Of a stretch of DNA of 9,702 nucleotides, positions 1 to 7,281 are shown piece by piece; the stretch's first letter is position 1, and each line of letters starts with the position of its first letter. The position numbers and the translations under genes were made by a program. Origin of the DNA: CAYLPT01 sp964385645 (GTDB lineage Bacteria; Armatimonadota; Hebobacteria; Hebobacterales; Hebobacteraceae); assembly GCA_964385645.1 (NCBI GenBank), contig CAYLPT010000027.1, positions 1 through 9,702 on the forward strand. The letters run 5' to 3'. Below the pieces are notes generated by a model, which saw only the letters and a list, made by a program, of their open reading frames with translations, was not told where the DNA came from and made no database searches.

Positions 1-687
1 GCCCGCCCGCCGCAGCGCCCGGCCGCACTCCCCCAGCGTCGCCCCGGTGGTGAACAGGTCGTCCACCAGCAGCACCGTCCGGCCCGCGATCACCTGCCGG
101 AGGTTGGCCGCGAACGCGCCCCGCACGTTCGTCGCGCGGGAGGGCGCCGGCAGGTCCACCTGCGGCAGCGTCGCCCGCCTCCGCACCAGCAGCGCCTCCA
201 GCGGCCGGCCCGCCGCCTCCGCCACCGCCTCCGCCAACAGCTCCGACTGGTTGAACCCCCGCTCCCTAAGCCGCGACTCGTGCAGGGGCACCGCGCATAC
301 CACGTCTACGCCCTCCGGCTCCAGCTCGGAGGCCGGCCCGCTGGCCAGCGCCTCCGCCATGATCTTACCCAGCGGCCGGCCCAGCACCATCTGACCGCGG
401 TACTTGAACCGCCCGATGGCCGCCACCAGCGGCCCCTCGTAGTAGGCCGCACTTCGCACCACCGACAGCGCCGCCCGCCCCCGGGACCGGCACTGGGCGC
501 ACACCGGGGCCGCCTGTGCCCGGGGATCGAAGGGCTCCCCACACCGCGCGCACACGGGGGCCGCGATGCGCGCGATCGCGCCCCAGCACTCCCCACAGAT
601 CGGCTCCCGCCCGAGCCGCCCGCAGGCCTCGCACCGCGGCGGATACAGCAGATCGAGCACTCCGCGCCAGAAGGGGTGCATGGGCAT
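1..687 (-). CDS. ComF family phosphoribosyltransferase, C-terminus cut off by window edge
   Basis: ComF proteins are cytosolic. In naturally transformable bacteria they are linked to uptake of single-stranded DNA; elsewhere they look like a general phosphoribosyltransferase-fold protein. I translated the minus strand by hand: 229 codons are open to the window edge. Residues 19-67 hold CxxC-type pairs (C19/C22, C32/C35, C46/C49, C63/C66), the N-terminal zinc-ribbon-like region of ComF. The family hallmarks follow: RERGFNQSELLA, then RATNVRGAF, then the PRPP-binding motif VLLVDDLFTTGAT near residues 204-216. Only the last few tens of residues should be missing. The start at 687 (MPMHPFW) gives a normal ComF N-terminus. 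An in-frame ATG at 681 is equally possible. A GTG at 714 has AGGAGG only 2 bases upstream, probably too close. The gene lies 57 bases after the ATPase and is probably co-transcribed with it. No other competence gene is visible, so a role in transformation is not shown. Confidence 0.9.
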   Translation of the reverse strand, partial: MPMHPFWRGVLDLLYPPRCEACGRLGREPICGECWGAIARIAAPVCARCGEPFDPRAQAAPVCAQCRSRGRAALSVVRSAAYYEGPLVAAIGRFKYRGQMVLGRPLGKIMAEALASGPASELEPEGVDVVCAVPLHESRLRERGFNQSELLAEAVAEAAGRPLEALLVRRRATLPQVDLPAPSRATNVRGAFAANLRQVIAGRTVLLVDDLFTTGATLGECGRALRRAG

Positions 688-744
688 CCGCGCCCCGATT
701 CCCCATCCCGCCACGCCCTCCTGCCCGCCCCACCCGACGCGGGC

Positions 745-3456
745 TCAGCCCCCGCGCCGCTCCGCGAACCGCCTTCGGAGGTACTTCTCAACTTCCACGG
801 TGGCGAAGATGACCACCGCCGGCGCCAGCGTCACCAGCCAGCCCGACAGCCGCAGCGGCGCGGTCCCGAACAGCAGGTGCGACACCGGCAGGTAGATGAA
901 CCCGGCCTGCAGCAGCAGCATCAGCGCCACCCCGCCCAGCGCATAGCGATTGCTGAGCAGCCCCAGGCGCAGGCTCGACCCCCTCAGCGATCGGCACGCG
1001 AACAGGTAGCCGATCTCCACCATGATCACCGTGTGCACCGCGATCGTCCGGGCCACCTCCAGCTCCGCCCCGGCCCGCAGCCGGGAGAAGAACATCAGGT
1101 AGGCGGAGGTGGTCACGAAGGCCGAAACATACCCCGTCCGCCACACCAGGTCCGGGGTGAGCACCGGCTCGTCCGGGTCCCGCGGCGGCCGGCTCATGAT
1201 CCCCTGTTCCTTGGGCTCAAAGGCGAGGGTGCTGCCCAGGGCCACCGCGCACACCATGTTGATCCACAACACCTGCACCGGCTCCAGCGGCAGCGTGAAC
1301 CCTCCCACGATCGCCGCCAGCAGGAGCATGGACTCGCCCCCGTTCACCGGCAACTGCCAGGTGATGAACTTGCGCAGGTTGTCGTAGACCCCTCGCCCCT
1401 CCTCCACCGCCGCCTCGATGGAGGCGAAGTTGTCATCCGTCAGCACCATGTCGGAGGCCTCCCGGGCCGCCTCGGTGCCCGTCATCCCCATCGCCACCCC
1501 GATGTCCGCCTGCTTCAGGGCCGGCGCGTCGTTGACCCCGTCGCCGGTCATCGCCACCACCTCGCCCCGGGACTGGAACGCCTCCACCAGCCGCAGCTTC
1601 TGCTCCGGCGTCACGCGGGCGAACACGTGGGTGCGCTCGGCCGCCTCCGGCAGCTTCTCCTCCGGCATCTCCTCCAACTCGGGCCCCGACAGCACCGTGA
1701 CCTCGCCGCCCCGCGCCAGCCCACACTCCTCCGCGATCGCCCGCGCGGTCAGCGGGTGGTCCCCCGTCACCATCTTCACCTTGATCCCCGCGTCCAGGCA
1801 GGCCTTCACCGCCTTCACCGCCTCCGGCCGCGCGGGGTCCATCATCCCCTGCAGCCCCACGAACACCAGCCCCTCCTTCAGGTCGTCGTGGTGCAGCCGC
1901 GTCTGTTCGTCCCCCGCGGCCTTCCGCGCGAACGCCATCACCCGCAGCCCCTCCCCCGCCAGCTCCTCCACCCGCTTCAGCACCTCGTCGCGGTCCAGGG
2001 ACCGCGTGTCCCCGTCCTCCTCCATCGCCGCCTCACACAGACCCACCACCCGCTCGGCCGCCCCCTTCATGTAGATCACCCGGCCCCCGTCGGCCCCCGG
2101 ATGCAGGGAGGCCATGTACTGATGCTGGGACTCGAAGGGGACCACATCCAGGGCCGGCGCCTCCTCCCGCAGCCGCTCCGGGGCCAGCCCCGCCTTGTGC
2201 GCCACCGTCAGCAGCGCTCCCTCCGTCGGATCCCCCTGCACCACCCACCGCCCGTCCCGCTGCTCCAGCGATGAGCTGTTGCACAACACCCCCGCCACGA
2301 TGCACTCCCGCAGTGCGGGCCAGTCCTCCAGTGACACCTCCTCCCCGTCCAGCGTGATCTTCCCCTCCGGCTCGTAGCCCGCCCCGCTCACCGCGTACCG
2401 CGTCCCCCCGGCCTCCACCACCAGCACCGTCATCTGGTTCTTGGTGAGGGTCCCGGTCTTGTCGCTGCAGATCACCGTCGTCGAGCCCAGCGTCTCCACC
2501 GCCGGCAGGCGCCGGACAAGCGCGTTGCGCTGGGCCATGCGGGACACCCCGATGGCGAGGATCACCGTCAGCGCGGCGGGAAGCCCCTCCGGGATCGCCG
2601 CCACCGCCAGCGCCACCGCCGCGATGAAGCCCCGCGCCAGCGTATGCCCCTGCAGCAGCGCGATCCCCAGCGTCACCGCGGCCAGCCCCAGGATCACCCA
2701 AGACAGGAGCTTGCTGAAGCGCGCGATCTTGCGCGTCAGCGGCGTCGCCAGCGTCGTCGCCCGCGCCACCATCCCCGAGATGCGGCCCAGCTCGGTGCGC
2801 TCCCCCGTCGCCACCACCACCCCCAGGCCCTGCCCGTAGGTCACCAGCGTGCCCGAGTACACCATGTTCTTGCGGTCGGGCACGGAGACCCCCTCCTCCA
2901 GCACCCCACACTCCTTGCCCACCGGCAGCGACTCCCCGGTGAGCATGGACTCGTCCACGTGCAGGTCCCGCACGCGCACACACCGCAGGTCGGCCGGCAC
3001 CCGGTCGCCGGAGCTGAGAGCCACTAGGTCGCCGGGCACCAGCTCGGAGGCGTCCACCTCCCGCGCCCGGCCGCCCCGGTAGACGGTCGCGGTCTCGCCC
3101 AGCAGCTCCGCCAAGGAGGCGATGGCGGCGCGGGCCCGCGACTCCTGGATGAAGCCCAGCACGGCGTACACCACCACCACCCCGAAGATCACCCCTGCCT
3201 CCGCCCCGTGCCCGGGCATGAAGCTGGTCACCGTCCCCGCCACCAGCAGCACATACACCAGGGGGTGACGGAACTGCTGCACGAAGCGTCGGAGCGCCGA
3301 GGGCCCCTCCTGCCGCGGGATCACGTTGGGTCCGACTTCCGCCAGGCGACGCGCCGCCTCCTCCGGCGAGAGCCCCTCCCTCTCGTGGGTCCCCAGGATG
3401 TGAACTAGCTCCGCCGTCTCCATGGCGTGCCAGGGATGGTCTTCCTGCCAGGACAT
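745..3456 (-). CDS. P2-type cation-transporting ATPase, CtpF-like
   Basis: An inner-membrane pump that should use ATP, through an aspartyl-phosphate intermediate, to move a cation out of the cytoplasm. The order is complete for a 903-residue P2 ATPase: N-terminal cation-ATPase domain (LSPEEAARRL, about 29-38); M1-M2; actuator domain with LTGES (172-176); M4 with IPEGLP, E290; phosphorylation motif SDKTGTLT with D332; nucleotide domain containing GDPTEGALL and KGAAE; TGDH and GDGVNDAP (638-645) hinge motifs; and six C-terminal helices. In M5, N705 and E708 match calcium-site residues of SERCA. In M6 the segment is NMVCA, so the SERCA Thr and Asp positions are C736 and A737. E814 in M8 is kept. 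From memory, mycobacterial CtpF has similar length and layout and also lacks the M6 Asp. The annotation fits Ca2+ or another cation; the ion cannot be settled here. ATG 3456 was chosen; GTG 3465 is an alternative, and neither has an ideally spaced Shine-Dalgarno (GGGGG lies 2 bases before the ATG). Confidence 0.95.
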   Translation of the reverse strand: MSWQEDHPWHAMETAELVHILGTHEREGLSPEEAARRLAEVGPNVIPRQEGPSALRRFVQQFRHPLVYVLLVAGTVTSFMPGHGAEAGVIFGVVVVYAVLGFIQESRARAAIASLAELLGETATVYRGGRAREVDASELVPGDLVALSSGDRVPADLRCVRVRDLHVDESMLTGESLPVGKECGVLEEGVSVPDRKNMVYSGTLVTYGQGLGVVVATGERTELGRISGMVARATTLATPLTRKIARFSKLLSWVILGLAAVTLGIALLQGHTLARGFIAAVALAVAAIPEGLPAALTVILAIGVSRMAQRNALVRRLPAVETLGSTTVICSDKTGTLTKNQMTVLVVEAGGTRYAVSGAGYEPEGKITLDGEEVSLEDWPALRECIVAGVLCNSSSLEQRDGRWVVQGDPTEGALLTVAHKAGLAPERLREEAPALDVVPFESQHQYMASLHPGADGGRVIYMKGAAERVVGLCEAAMEEDGDTRSLDRDEVLKRVEELAGEGLRVMAFARKAAGDEQTRLHHDDLKEGLVFVGLQGMMDPARPEAVKAVKACLDAGIKVKMVTGDHPLTARAIAEECGLARGGEVTVLSGPELEEMPEEKLPEAAERTHVFARVTPEQKLRLVEAFQSRGEVVAMTGDGVNDAPALKQADIGVAMGMTGTEAAREASDMVLTDDNFASIEAAVEEGRGVYDNLRKFITWQLPVNGGESMLLLAAIVGGFTLPLEPVQVLWINMVCAVALGSTLAFEPKEQGIMSRPPRDPDEPVLTPDLVWRTGYVSAFVTTSAYLMFFSRLRAGAELEVARTIAVHTVIMVEIGYLFACRSLRGSSLRLGLLSNRYALGGVALMLLLQAGFIYLPVSHLLFGTAPLRLSGWLVTLAPAVVIFATVEVEKYLRRRFAERRGG

Positions 3457-3537
3457 CGCCCCCACTAGTTCGGCCGGCGCCGCGGGCCCTCCTCTGTCAG
3501 TGCCCGCGCAGGCCTCGTCCCGCGCCCCGCGGTGCGT

Positions 3538-4311
3538 CTACCCGAACCGCTCCCGGTAGGCCGCCGCCACCGCCTCGAGGAACATCTCCCTGGGCTCCGG
3601 CCCCGCCCCCAGCGTCGCCCCCAGCTTCCCGGCCAGCGGGTCCGCGATCCGCCTCGCCAGCTCCGCCCGGCTGCTCGCCTCCAGCTCCTGCCGCCGCCGC
3701 AGAAACTCCCGCACCACCTGGTATTCCTGGGCCGTGACCCGCTCCACGCTAGAGAGCGCCTCCGCCCAGGAGGCGCGCGCCTCCGCCACCAGGGCCTCCG
3801 GCGCCCGGAGGCGCCGGTCCCGCACCACCAGCGTGCCGGCCGCGTAGTCGCCCAGGCGCTGCCACCGACGACTCAGGAACATGCAGATCGCGCCCACCGA
3901 GTAGGTGCCCGGCAGCAGGTCGGCATAGCGCACCAGGTTCCGCACCGCGGAGGCCGCGAAGTCCACCGGGTAGCCGCCCGCCCGCACCACTCGCAGCCCA
4001 AATAGCCGCTTGCCTGGGGTCTGACCATTCCAGACCAGCTCGAAGAACACGAAGTACCCCCAGAGCACCACAAACGTCAGCAGCACCACCACCGCCCAGA
4101 CCCAGAGCCCCAACCCCATTTCTCGCGCCCGGCCCGGCAGGTAGATGGCAGGCTCGATGAATACGCTTCCGGTCGCCACCGCCAGCAGGGCGAACAGCGC
4201 CAGAACCTGCAAGCCATGGTCCACCATCAGCGCGGCGAACCGGCTCCCCAGCCCCGCCACATCGTAGGTGAAGGTGACGCTCTCCGGGCTGACGACCTGC
4301 GCGTCGGCCAT
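3538..4311 (-). CDS. RDD family membrane protein
   Basis: A 257-residue inner-membrane protein of the RDD family, whose biochemical role is mostly unknown; some members have been linked to ion or solute transport. The family signature is present: SRFAALMVDH with R24 and D31 at the start of the first hydrophobic segment (about 24-46), a second segment about 67-90, then GQTPGKRLFGLRVV (96-109), and a possible third segment about 130-147 followed by QRLGDYAAGTLVV with D155. Residues 170-257 form a long, charged, helix-prone cytoplasmic tail (LRRRQELEASSRAEL) beyond the core RDD domain. The ATG at 4311 is preceded by GGAGG at 9 bases and GAGG at 5 bases. It is divergent from a SpoIIM-family gene 68 bases away, and RDD and SpoIIM genes are often neighbours in bacteria. 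It is probably the first gene of a unit that continues into the ATPase and comF. Confidence 0.9.
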   Translation of the reverse strand: MADAQVVSPESVTFTYDVAGLGSRFAALMVDHGLQVLALFALLAVATGSVFIEPAIYLPGRAREMGLGLWVWAVVVLLTFVVLWGYFVFFELVWNGQTPGKRLFGLRVVRAGGYPVDFAASAVRNLVRYADLLPGTYSVGAICMFLSRRWQRLGDYAAGTLVVRDRRLRAPEALVAEARASWAEALSSVERVTAQEYQVVREFLRRRQELEASSRAELARRIADPLAGKLGATLGAGPEPREMFLEAVAAAYRERFG

Positions 4312-4379
4312 CGCGCCTCGCCTCCAGGGCGGTTTACCCCCAGGCCGCTTTGTGCTAGAATCGCGTCCGCGCGGCAGCG
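4312..4379. promoter_or_regulatory. Divergent intergenic region between RDD and SpoIIM genes
   Basis: This short spacer must hold start signals for both directions. The plus strand carries a convincing promoter (separate entry). On the minus strand, the Shine-Dalgarno of the RDD gene lies at 4316-4328 (complement of CCTCGCCTCCAGG). A weak minus-strand pair, ATTCTA and GGTAAA, is nearly the mirror of the plus promoter, so the two directions may compete for the same DNA. I do not see a clear operator repeat. Confidence 0.6.
4333..4361 (+). promoter_or_regulatory. Sigma70-type promoter for the SpoIIM-ARH-like unit
   Basis: TTTACC (4333-4338) is separated by exactly 17 bases from TAGAAT (4356-4361), a 5-of-6 match to the TATAAT box with ideal spacing. 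Such an AT-rich box stands out in this GC-rich DNA. Transcription should begin around 4367-4369, only about 11-13 bases before the ATG at 4380. The SpoIIM message would therefore be almost leaderless, in keeping with the absence of a Shine-Dalgarno before that ATG. Confidence 0.6.
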
Positions 4380-5375
4380 ATGAAGCTCGACCCGTTCCTC
4401 GCCCAACGCAGCGACGGTTGGCGGCGGCTCTCTCAACTTCTCGACCGGCTCACCCGCGCCGGCCCGGGGAGCCTCGCCGTGGACGAACTGGAGGAGCTAG
4501 GCCGCCTCTACCGGCGCGCCGCCTCCGACCTCGCCTACGCCCGCGCCCACTTCCACGACCCCGAGACCGTCTCCTACCTCAACCACCTGGTCGCCCGAGG
4601 CCACAGCGCCATCTACCTCCCCGCCCGGCCCCGCTGGCGCACCCTGTGGCTCTTCTTCGCCCGCGACTTCCCCTGCCGCCTCCGCCGGGAGCGCGCCTTC
4701 TGGGCCGTGTCCGCAGCCGCCCTCCTGGGCTCTGGCGCGATCGGCGCCGCGGCCGCCCTGCTCTCGCCCCAGGGCGCCGATCTCCTCGTGCCGCCTCAGT
4801 TCCGCGAGGTGCTCGAGCGGGCCGAGTCGCCCGACTTCTCGGAGGCCGACTGGCCCCCTGGCATGGAGGCCCTCCTGGGCTCCCACATCCTCACCAACAA
4901 CCTCCGGGTCGGCTTCTTGTCCTTCGCGCTGGGCATCGCCTTCGGCGCCGGCACCCTCTGGGTCCTGGCCCAGAACGGCCTCATGCTCGGCGTCCTCTCC
5001 GCTGTCCTCGGCGCCGGCCCCAGCGCCCGCCTCTACTGGCCCCTCATCCTCCCTCACGGGGGCATGGAGCTGGTCGCCATCACCGTCTGCGGGGCGAGCG
5101 GCCTCATTCTGGGCTGGGGGCTGATCAGCCCCGGCGACCTTCCGCGGCGAGACTCCCTCGTCGCCGCCGGCCGGCGGGCCGTGCCCCTCGTGCTCGGGGC
5201 GACGCCCATCTTCGCGGTGGCCGCGCTCGTCGAGGCCTTCGTCACGCCGGCTCGCGCCGCCGGCCCCCTCAAGATCGGCCTGGGCGCCCTCGGCGCCGCC
5301 GGCGTCCTGGCCTACCTGCTCGGCGCGGGGCGCGGGCGGGAGGAGACACGCGAGGTCACATCATGGTCATCCTGA
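4380..5375 (+). CDS. SpoIIM family (DUF95) integral membrane protein
   Basis: A 331-residue multi-pass inner-membrane protein. SpoIIM works in spore engulfment in Bacillus, but the family is widespread in non-sporulating bacteria, where its role is largely unknown; sporulation should not be inferred here. Residues 1-100 form a charged helical cytoplasmic region (ELGRLYRRAASDLAYAR is typical of the family). Hydrophobic segments lie at about 107-128, 173-195, 198-215, 231-250, 268-288 and 298-316. The family core is visible: NNLRVGFLSFALGIAFG (173-189), NGLMLG (199-204) and the PHGGMEL motif (225-231) with H226 and E230. There is no Shine-Dalgarno before ATG 4380, but a good promoter lies immediately upstream, so translation may start on a near-leaderless message. 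The end overlaps the next gene by 13 bases, indicating translational coupling. Confidence 0.92.
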   Translation: MKLDPFLAQRSDGWRRLSQLLDRLTRAGPGSLAVDELEELGRLYRRAASDLAYARAHFHDPETVSYLNHLVARGHSAIYLPARPRWRTLWLFFARDFPCRLRRERAFWAVSAAALLGSGAIGAAAALLSPQGADLLVPPQFREVLERAESPDFSEADWPPGMEALLGSHILTNNLRVGFLSFALGIAFGAGTLWVLAQNGLMLGVLSAVLGAGPSARLYWPLILPHGGMELVAITVCGASGLILGWGLISPGDLPRRDSLVAAGRRAVPLVLGATPIFAVAALVEAFVTPARAAGPLKIGLGALGAAGVLAYLLGAGRGREETREVTSWSS

Positions 5376-7258
5376 CGCAGGCCGAATACCGCGATCGCGT
5401 CCTGGGCGGCTGGCTCGGCAGACTCATGGGCAGCGCTGTCGGGCTGCCTGGCGACGGGCAGCGCCAGGCCCTCGAGGTCCGCGGCGACCCCGAGCAGCTC
5501 CTGCGCGCCCAGGGCCGGCTGCGGGAGGGGGCCGAACTCGGCCTGGTGTGGCTGCGCGCCCTCCAGCGTCGGGGGCCGGCCATCAACTCCGACGACCTCA
5601 TCGCCGCCTGGCTCCGGCACGTCACCTACTCCCAGTGGGAGTACGGCTATGCCCGCGCCAACTTCCTGCGCGACCTGCGGCCCCCCCTCACCGGCGTCCA
5701 CGATAACCCGTTTCGCGGCTGTCTGGGCGCGCTCGCCCGCGCCGACCTCTGGGGCATGGTCGCCCCTGGGGACCCCGAGGTAGCGGCCCGCTACGCCTGC
5801 CAGGATGCCATGCTCGACCACTCCGGGCCCGGCCTCGAGGCGGCCATCGCCCTCGCCGCCATGGTCAGCGCGGCCTTCGTCACCCCTGAGCCCCCCCGCC
5901 TGCTCGAGGTCGCGCTCGCCTTCCTGCCGGACGACTCCCGCGTCTCCCGCGCGGTGCGCGATGTCCGGCGCTGGCACGGCGAGCTAGCCCACTGGCGCCG
6001 CACCCGCGAGATGCTCCTGCGCGCGTACAGCGCCGACGACGTCCGAGACGCCGCCGTCGCCGCCGGCCTGCTCGCCCTCGCCCTGCTCGACGGCAACGGC
6101 GACCTGGAGCGCACGCTCCTCACCGCCGCGGAGGGAGGCTGGAGCACGGCCGCCGTCTGCGCCGCCGCGGGCGCCATCCTCGGCGTCGCCCTGGGCGCCG
6201 AGCAACTCCCCCTCCGATGGCGAGAGCCCCTCCGCGGGGAGCTCACCCTGGGCCCGGGCGTCGTCGCCCTGCCCCGCAACCTGCGCGCCCCCCGCCTGGC
6301 CGACCAGATCTGCGACATCGGCCGGCTCGTCTGCCGCGCCGAGTCCGCCGGCCGCGTCCAGATCGTCGCCGAGCCCACCCAGGGGGATCAGGAGTCCACC
6401 CTGCCCGAGCTCGAGACCGCCAGCTTCGTCCGCCAGCTCGCCCTTGGCCCCTACGTCACCGCCCACCGCCGCGGGCCCCTCGAGGTCCGCGTTGACTACG
6501 ACGGCCCACCCACCATCGGCTACAACACGCCCCGCCGTCTCGCCCTCGCCATCACCAACTCGGGCGCCCGAAGCCTGGACATCAGCACCCGCCTCAGCGC
6601 CCCCGCCGGCTTCGTCGTCACCGGCGACTCCGAGCACCTCACGCTCCCCGAGGGCGGCACCGTCTCATTCCGCACCGCTGTCAGCGCGCCCGAGGAACAC
6701 GCGCAGATCGCCCCCGCCAACCCCTGCACCCTATTCCTCTCGGTGGAGGACGGCCTCCAGGCCGTCGTCCCCATCACCCTCGTGGGCGAGTCTCTCTGGT
6801 ACGCCGCCGGCCCCTACGCCGGCTTCGACGAGGCCCACGCCCCCGAGCAGCCCGGGATCATCTCCGGCGATTCCCCCATCGGCGGCGACGGCTGGCGCCG
6901 CCTCTCCGTCTCCGAGCCCTCCCTCAGCCTCCTCGCCGGCCTCGAGGGCGAGCAGGGCACTTACTACCTCGCCACCGACCTCTGGATGCCCCGCACGCGC
7001 CGCGCCAGGCTCCGCATCGGCTGCAACGACGGCGTCAAGGTGTGGCTCAATGGCCAGCAGGTGCTCTGCCAGCACGAGCACCGCCCTGTCTCCCCCCTCA
7101 GCGCCGACGAGCTCGAGATAGAGCTGCGTGAGGAGTGGAACCGCCTCCTCATCAAGATGGCCCAGTGCTCTCCCCGCCGCTTCCTAGCCGTCACCTTCCG
7201 CGACCCCGACCGCCACCTACTCGTCGAGGCCGCCAACACCTGGCCCCGCCGCGCCTAG
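5363..7258 (+). CDS. Degenerate ADP-ribosylglycohydrolase-like protein with beta-sandwich and lectin-like C-terminal domains
   Basis: A 631-residue protein with no signal peptide, so probably cytosolic. Residues 1-285 resemble the all-helical ARH/DraG family, which uses two metal ions to remove ADP-ribose from substrates. The family opening is recognisable (RVLGGWLGRLMGSAVG, 12-27), as are INSDD (74-78), a YACQDAMLDHSGPGLEAA segment (144-161) and a late AAVCAAAGAILGVALG helix (263-278). The usual GD before AxG is GS (S24), and the second metal motif (GDTDT type) is replaced by GGWSTA (258-263), so ordinary hydrolase activity is doubtful. Residues about 370-475 look like an immunoglobulin-type beta-sandwich (PRRLALAITNSGA). 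Residues about 533-620 match the lectin/PA14-like pattern ARLRIGCNDGVKVWLNG with a later EEWNRLLIKM. ATG 5363 was chosen because GAGG lies 7 bases upstream and the frame before it overlaps SpoIIM and is Arg/Pro-rich. The true substrate is unknown. Confidence 0.85.
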   Translation: MVILTQAEYRDRVLGGWLGRLMGSAVGLPGDGQRQALEVRGDPEQLLRAQGRLREGAELGLVWLRALQRRGPAINSDDLIAAWLRHVTYSQWEYGYARANFLRDLRPPLTGVHDNPFRGCLGALARADLWGMVAPGDPEVAARYACQDAMLDHSGPGLEAAIALAAMVSAAFVTPEPPRLLEVALAFLPDDSRVSRAVRDVRRWHGELAHWRRTREMLLRAYSADDVRDAAVAAGLLALALLDGNGDLERTLLTAAEGGWSTAAVCAAAGAILGVALGAEQLPLRWREPLRGELTLGPGVVALPRNLRAPRLADQICDIGRLVCRAESAGRVQIVAEPTQGDQESTLPELETASFVRQLALGPYVTAHRRGPLEVRVDYDGPPTIGYNTPRRLALAITNSGARSLDISTRLSAPAGFVVTGDSEHLTLPEGGTVSFRTAVSAPEEHAQIAPANPCTLFLSVEDGLQAVVPITLVGESLWYAAGPYAGFDEAHAPEQPGIISGDSPIGGDGWRRLSVSEPSLSLLAGLEGEQGTYYLATDLWMPRTRRARLRIGCNDGVKVWLNGQQVLCQHEHRPVSPLSADELEIELREEWNRLLIKMAQCSPRRFLAVTFRDPDRHLLVEAANTWPRRA

Positions 7259-7281
7259 TCGCCCCCGTCGGCGGCCGCCCC

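Noticed and set aside
1..687. Evidence for a natural-transformation locus from comF
   Set aside because: ComF-family proteins occur widely in bacteria without competence, and no comE, pil or dprA gene is visible here.
280..2274. Long plus-strand open frame of 664 codons
   Set aside because: It is antisense to the P-type ATPase and part of comF, which have full family motifs. Its product is a His/Pro/Arg/Gln-rich composition with no domain pattern, as expected of a shadow frame in GC-rich DNA.
2033..2983. Minus-strand open frame of 316 codons inside the ATPase
   Set aside because: It is a Gly/Ala-rich shadow in a different frame of the same strand, with no recognisable motifs; the ATPase frame carries all the conserved residues.
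4268..5362. 365-codon upstream extension of the ARH-like frame
   Set aside because: It is open but overlaps the SpoIIM gene in another frame, is almost entirely Arg/Pro-rich, and begins inside the RDD gene region. The ATG at 5363 with GAGG is a far better start.
4380..5375. Evidence for sporulation from the SpoIIM-family gene
   Set aside because: The family is common in non-sporulating bacteria and no other sporulation gene is in the window; the TonB system also points to a diderm.
7270..7279. Perfect 10-base palindrome GGCGGCCGCC between convergent genes as a terminator
   Set aside because: It has no loop and no T run on either strand, and such palindromes are common by chance in DNA this GC-rich.
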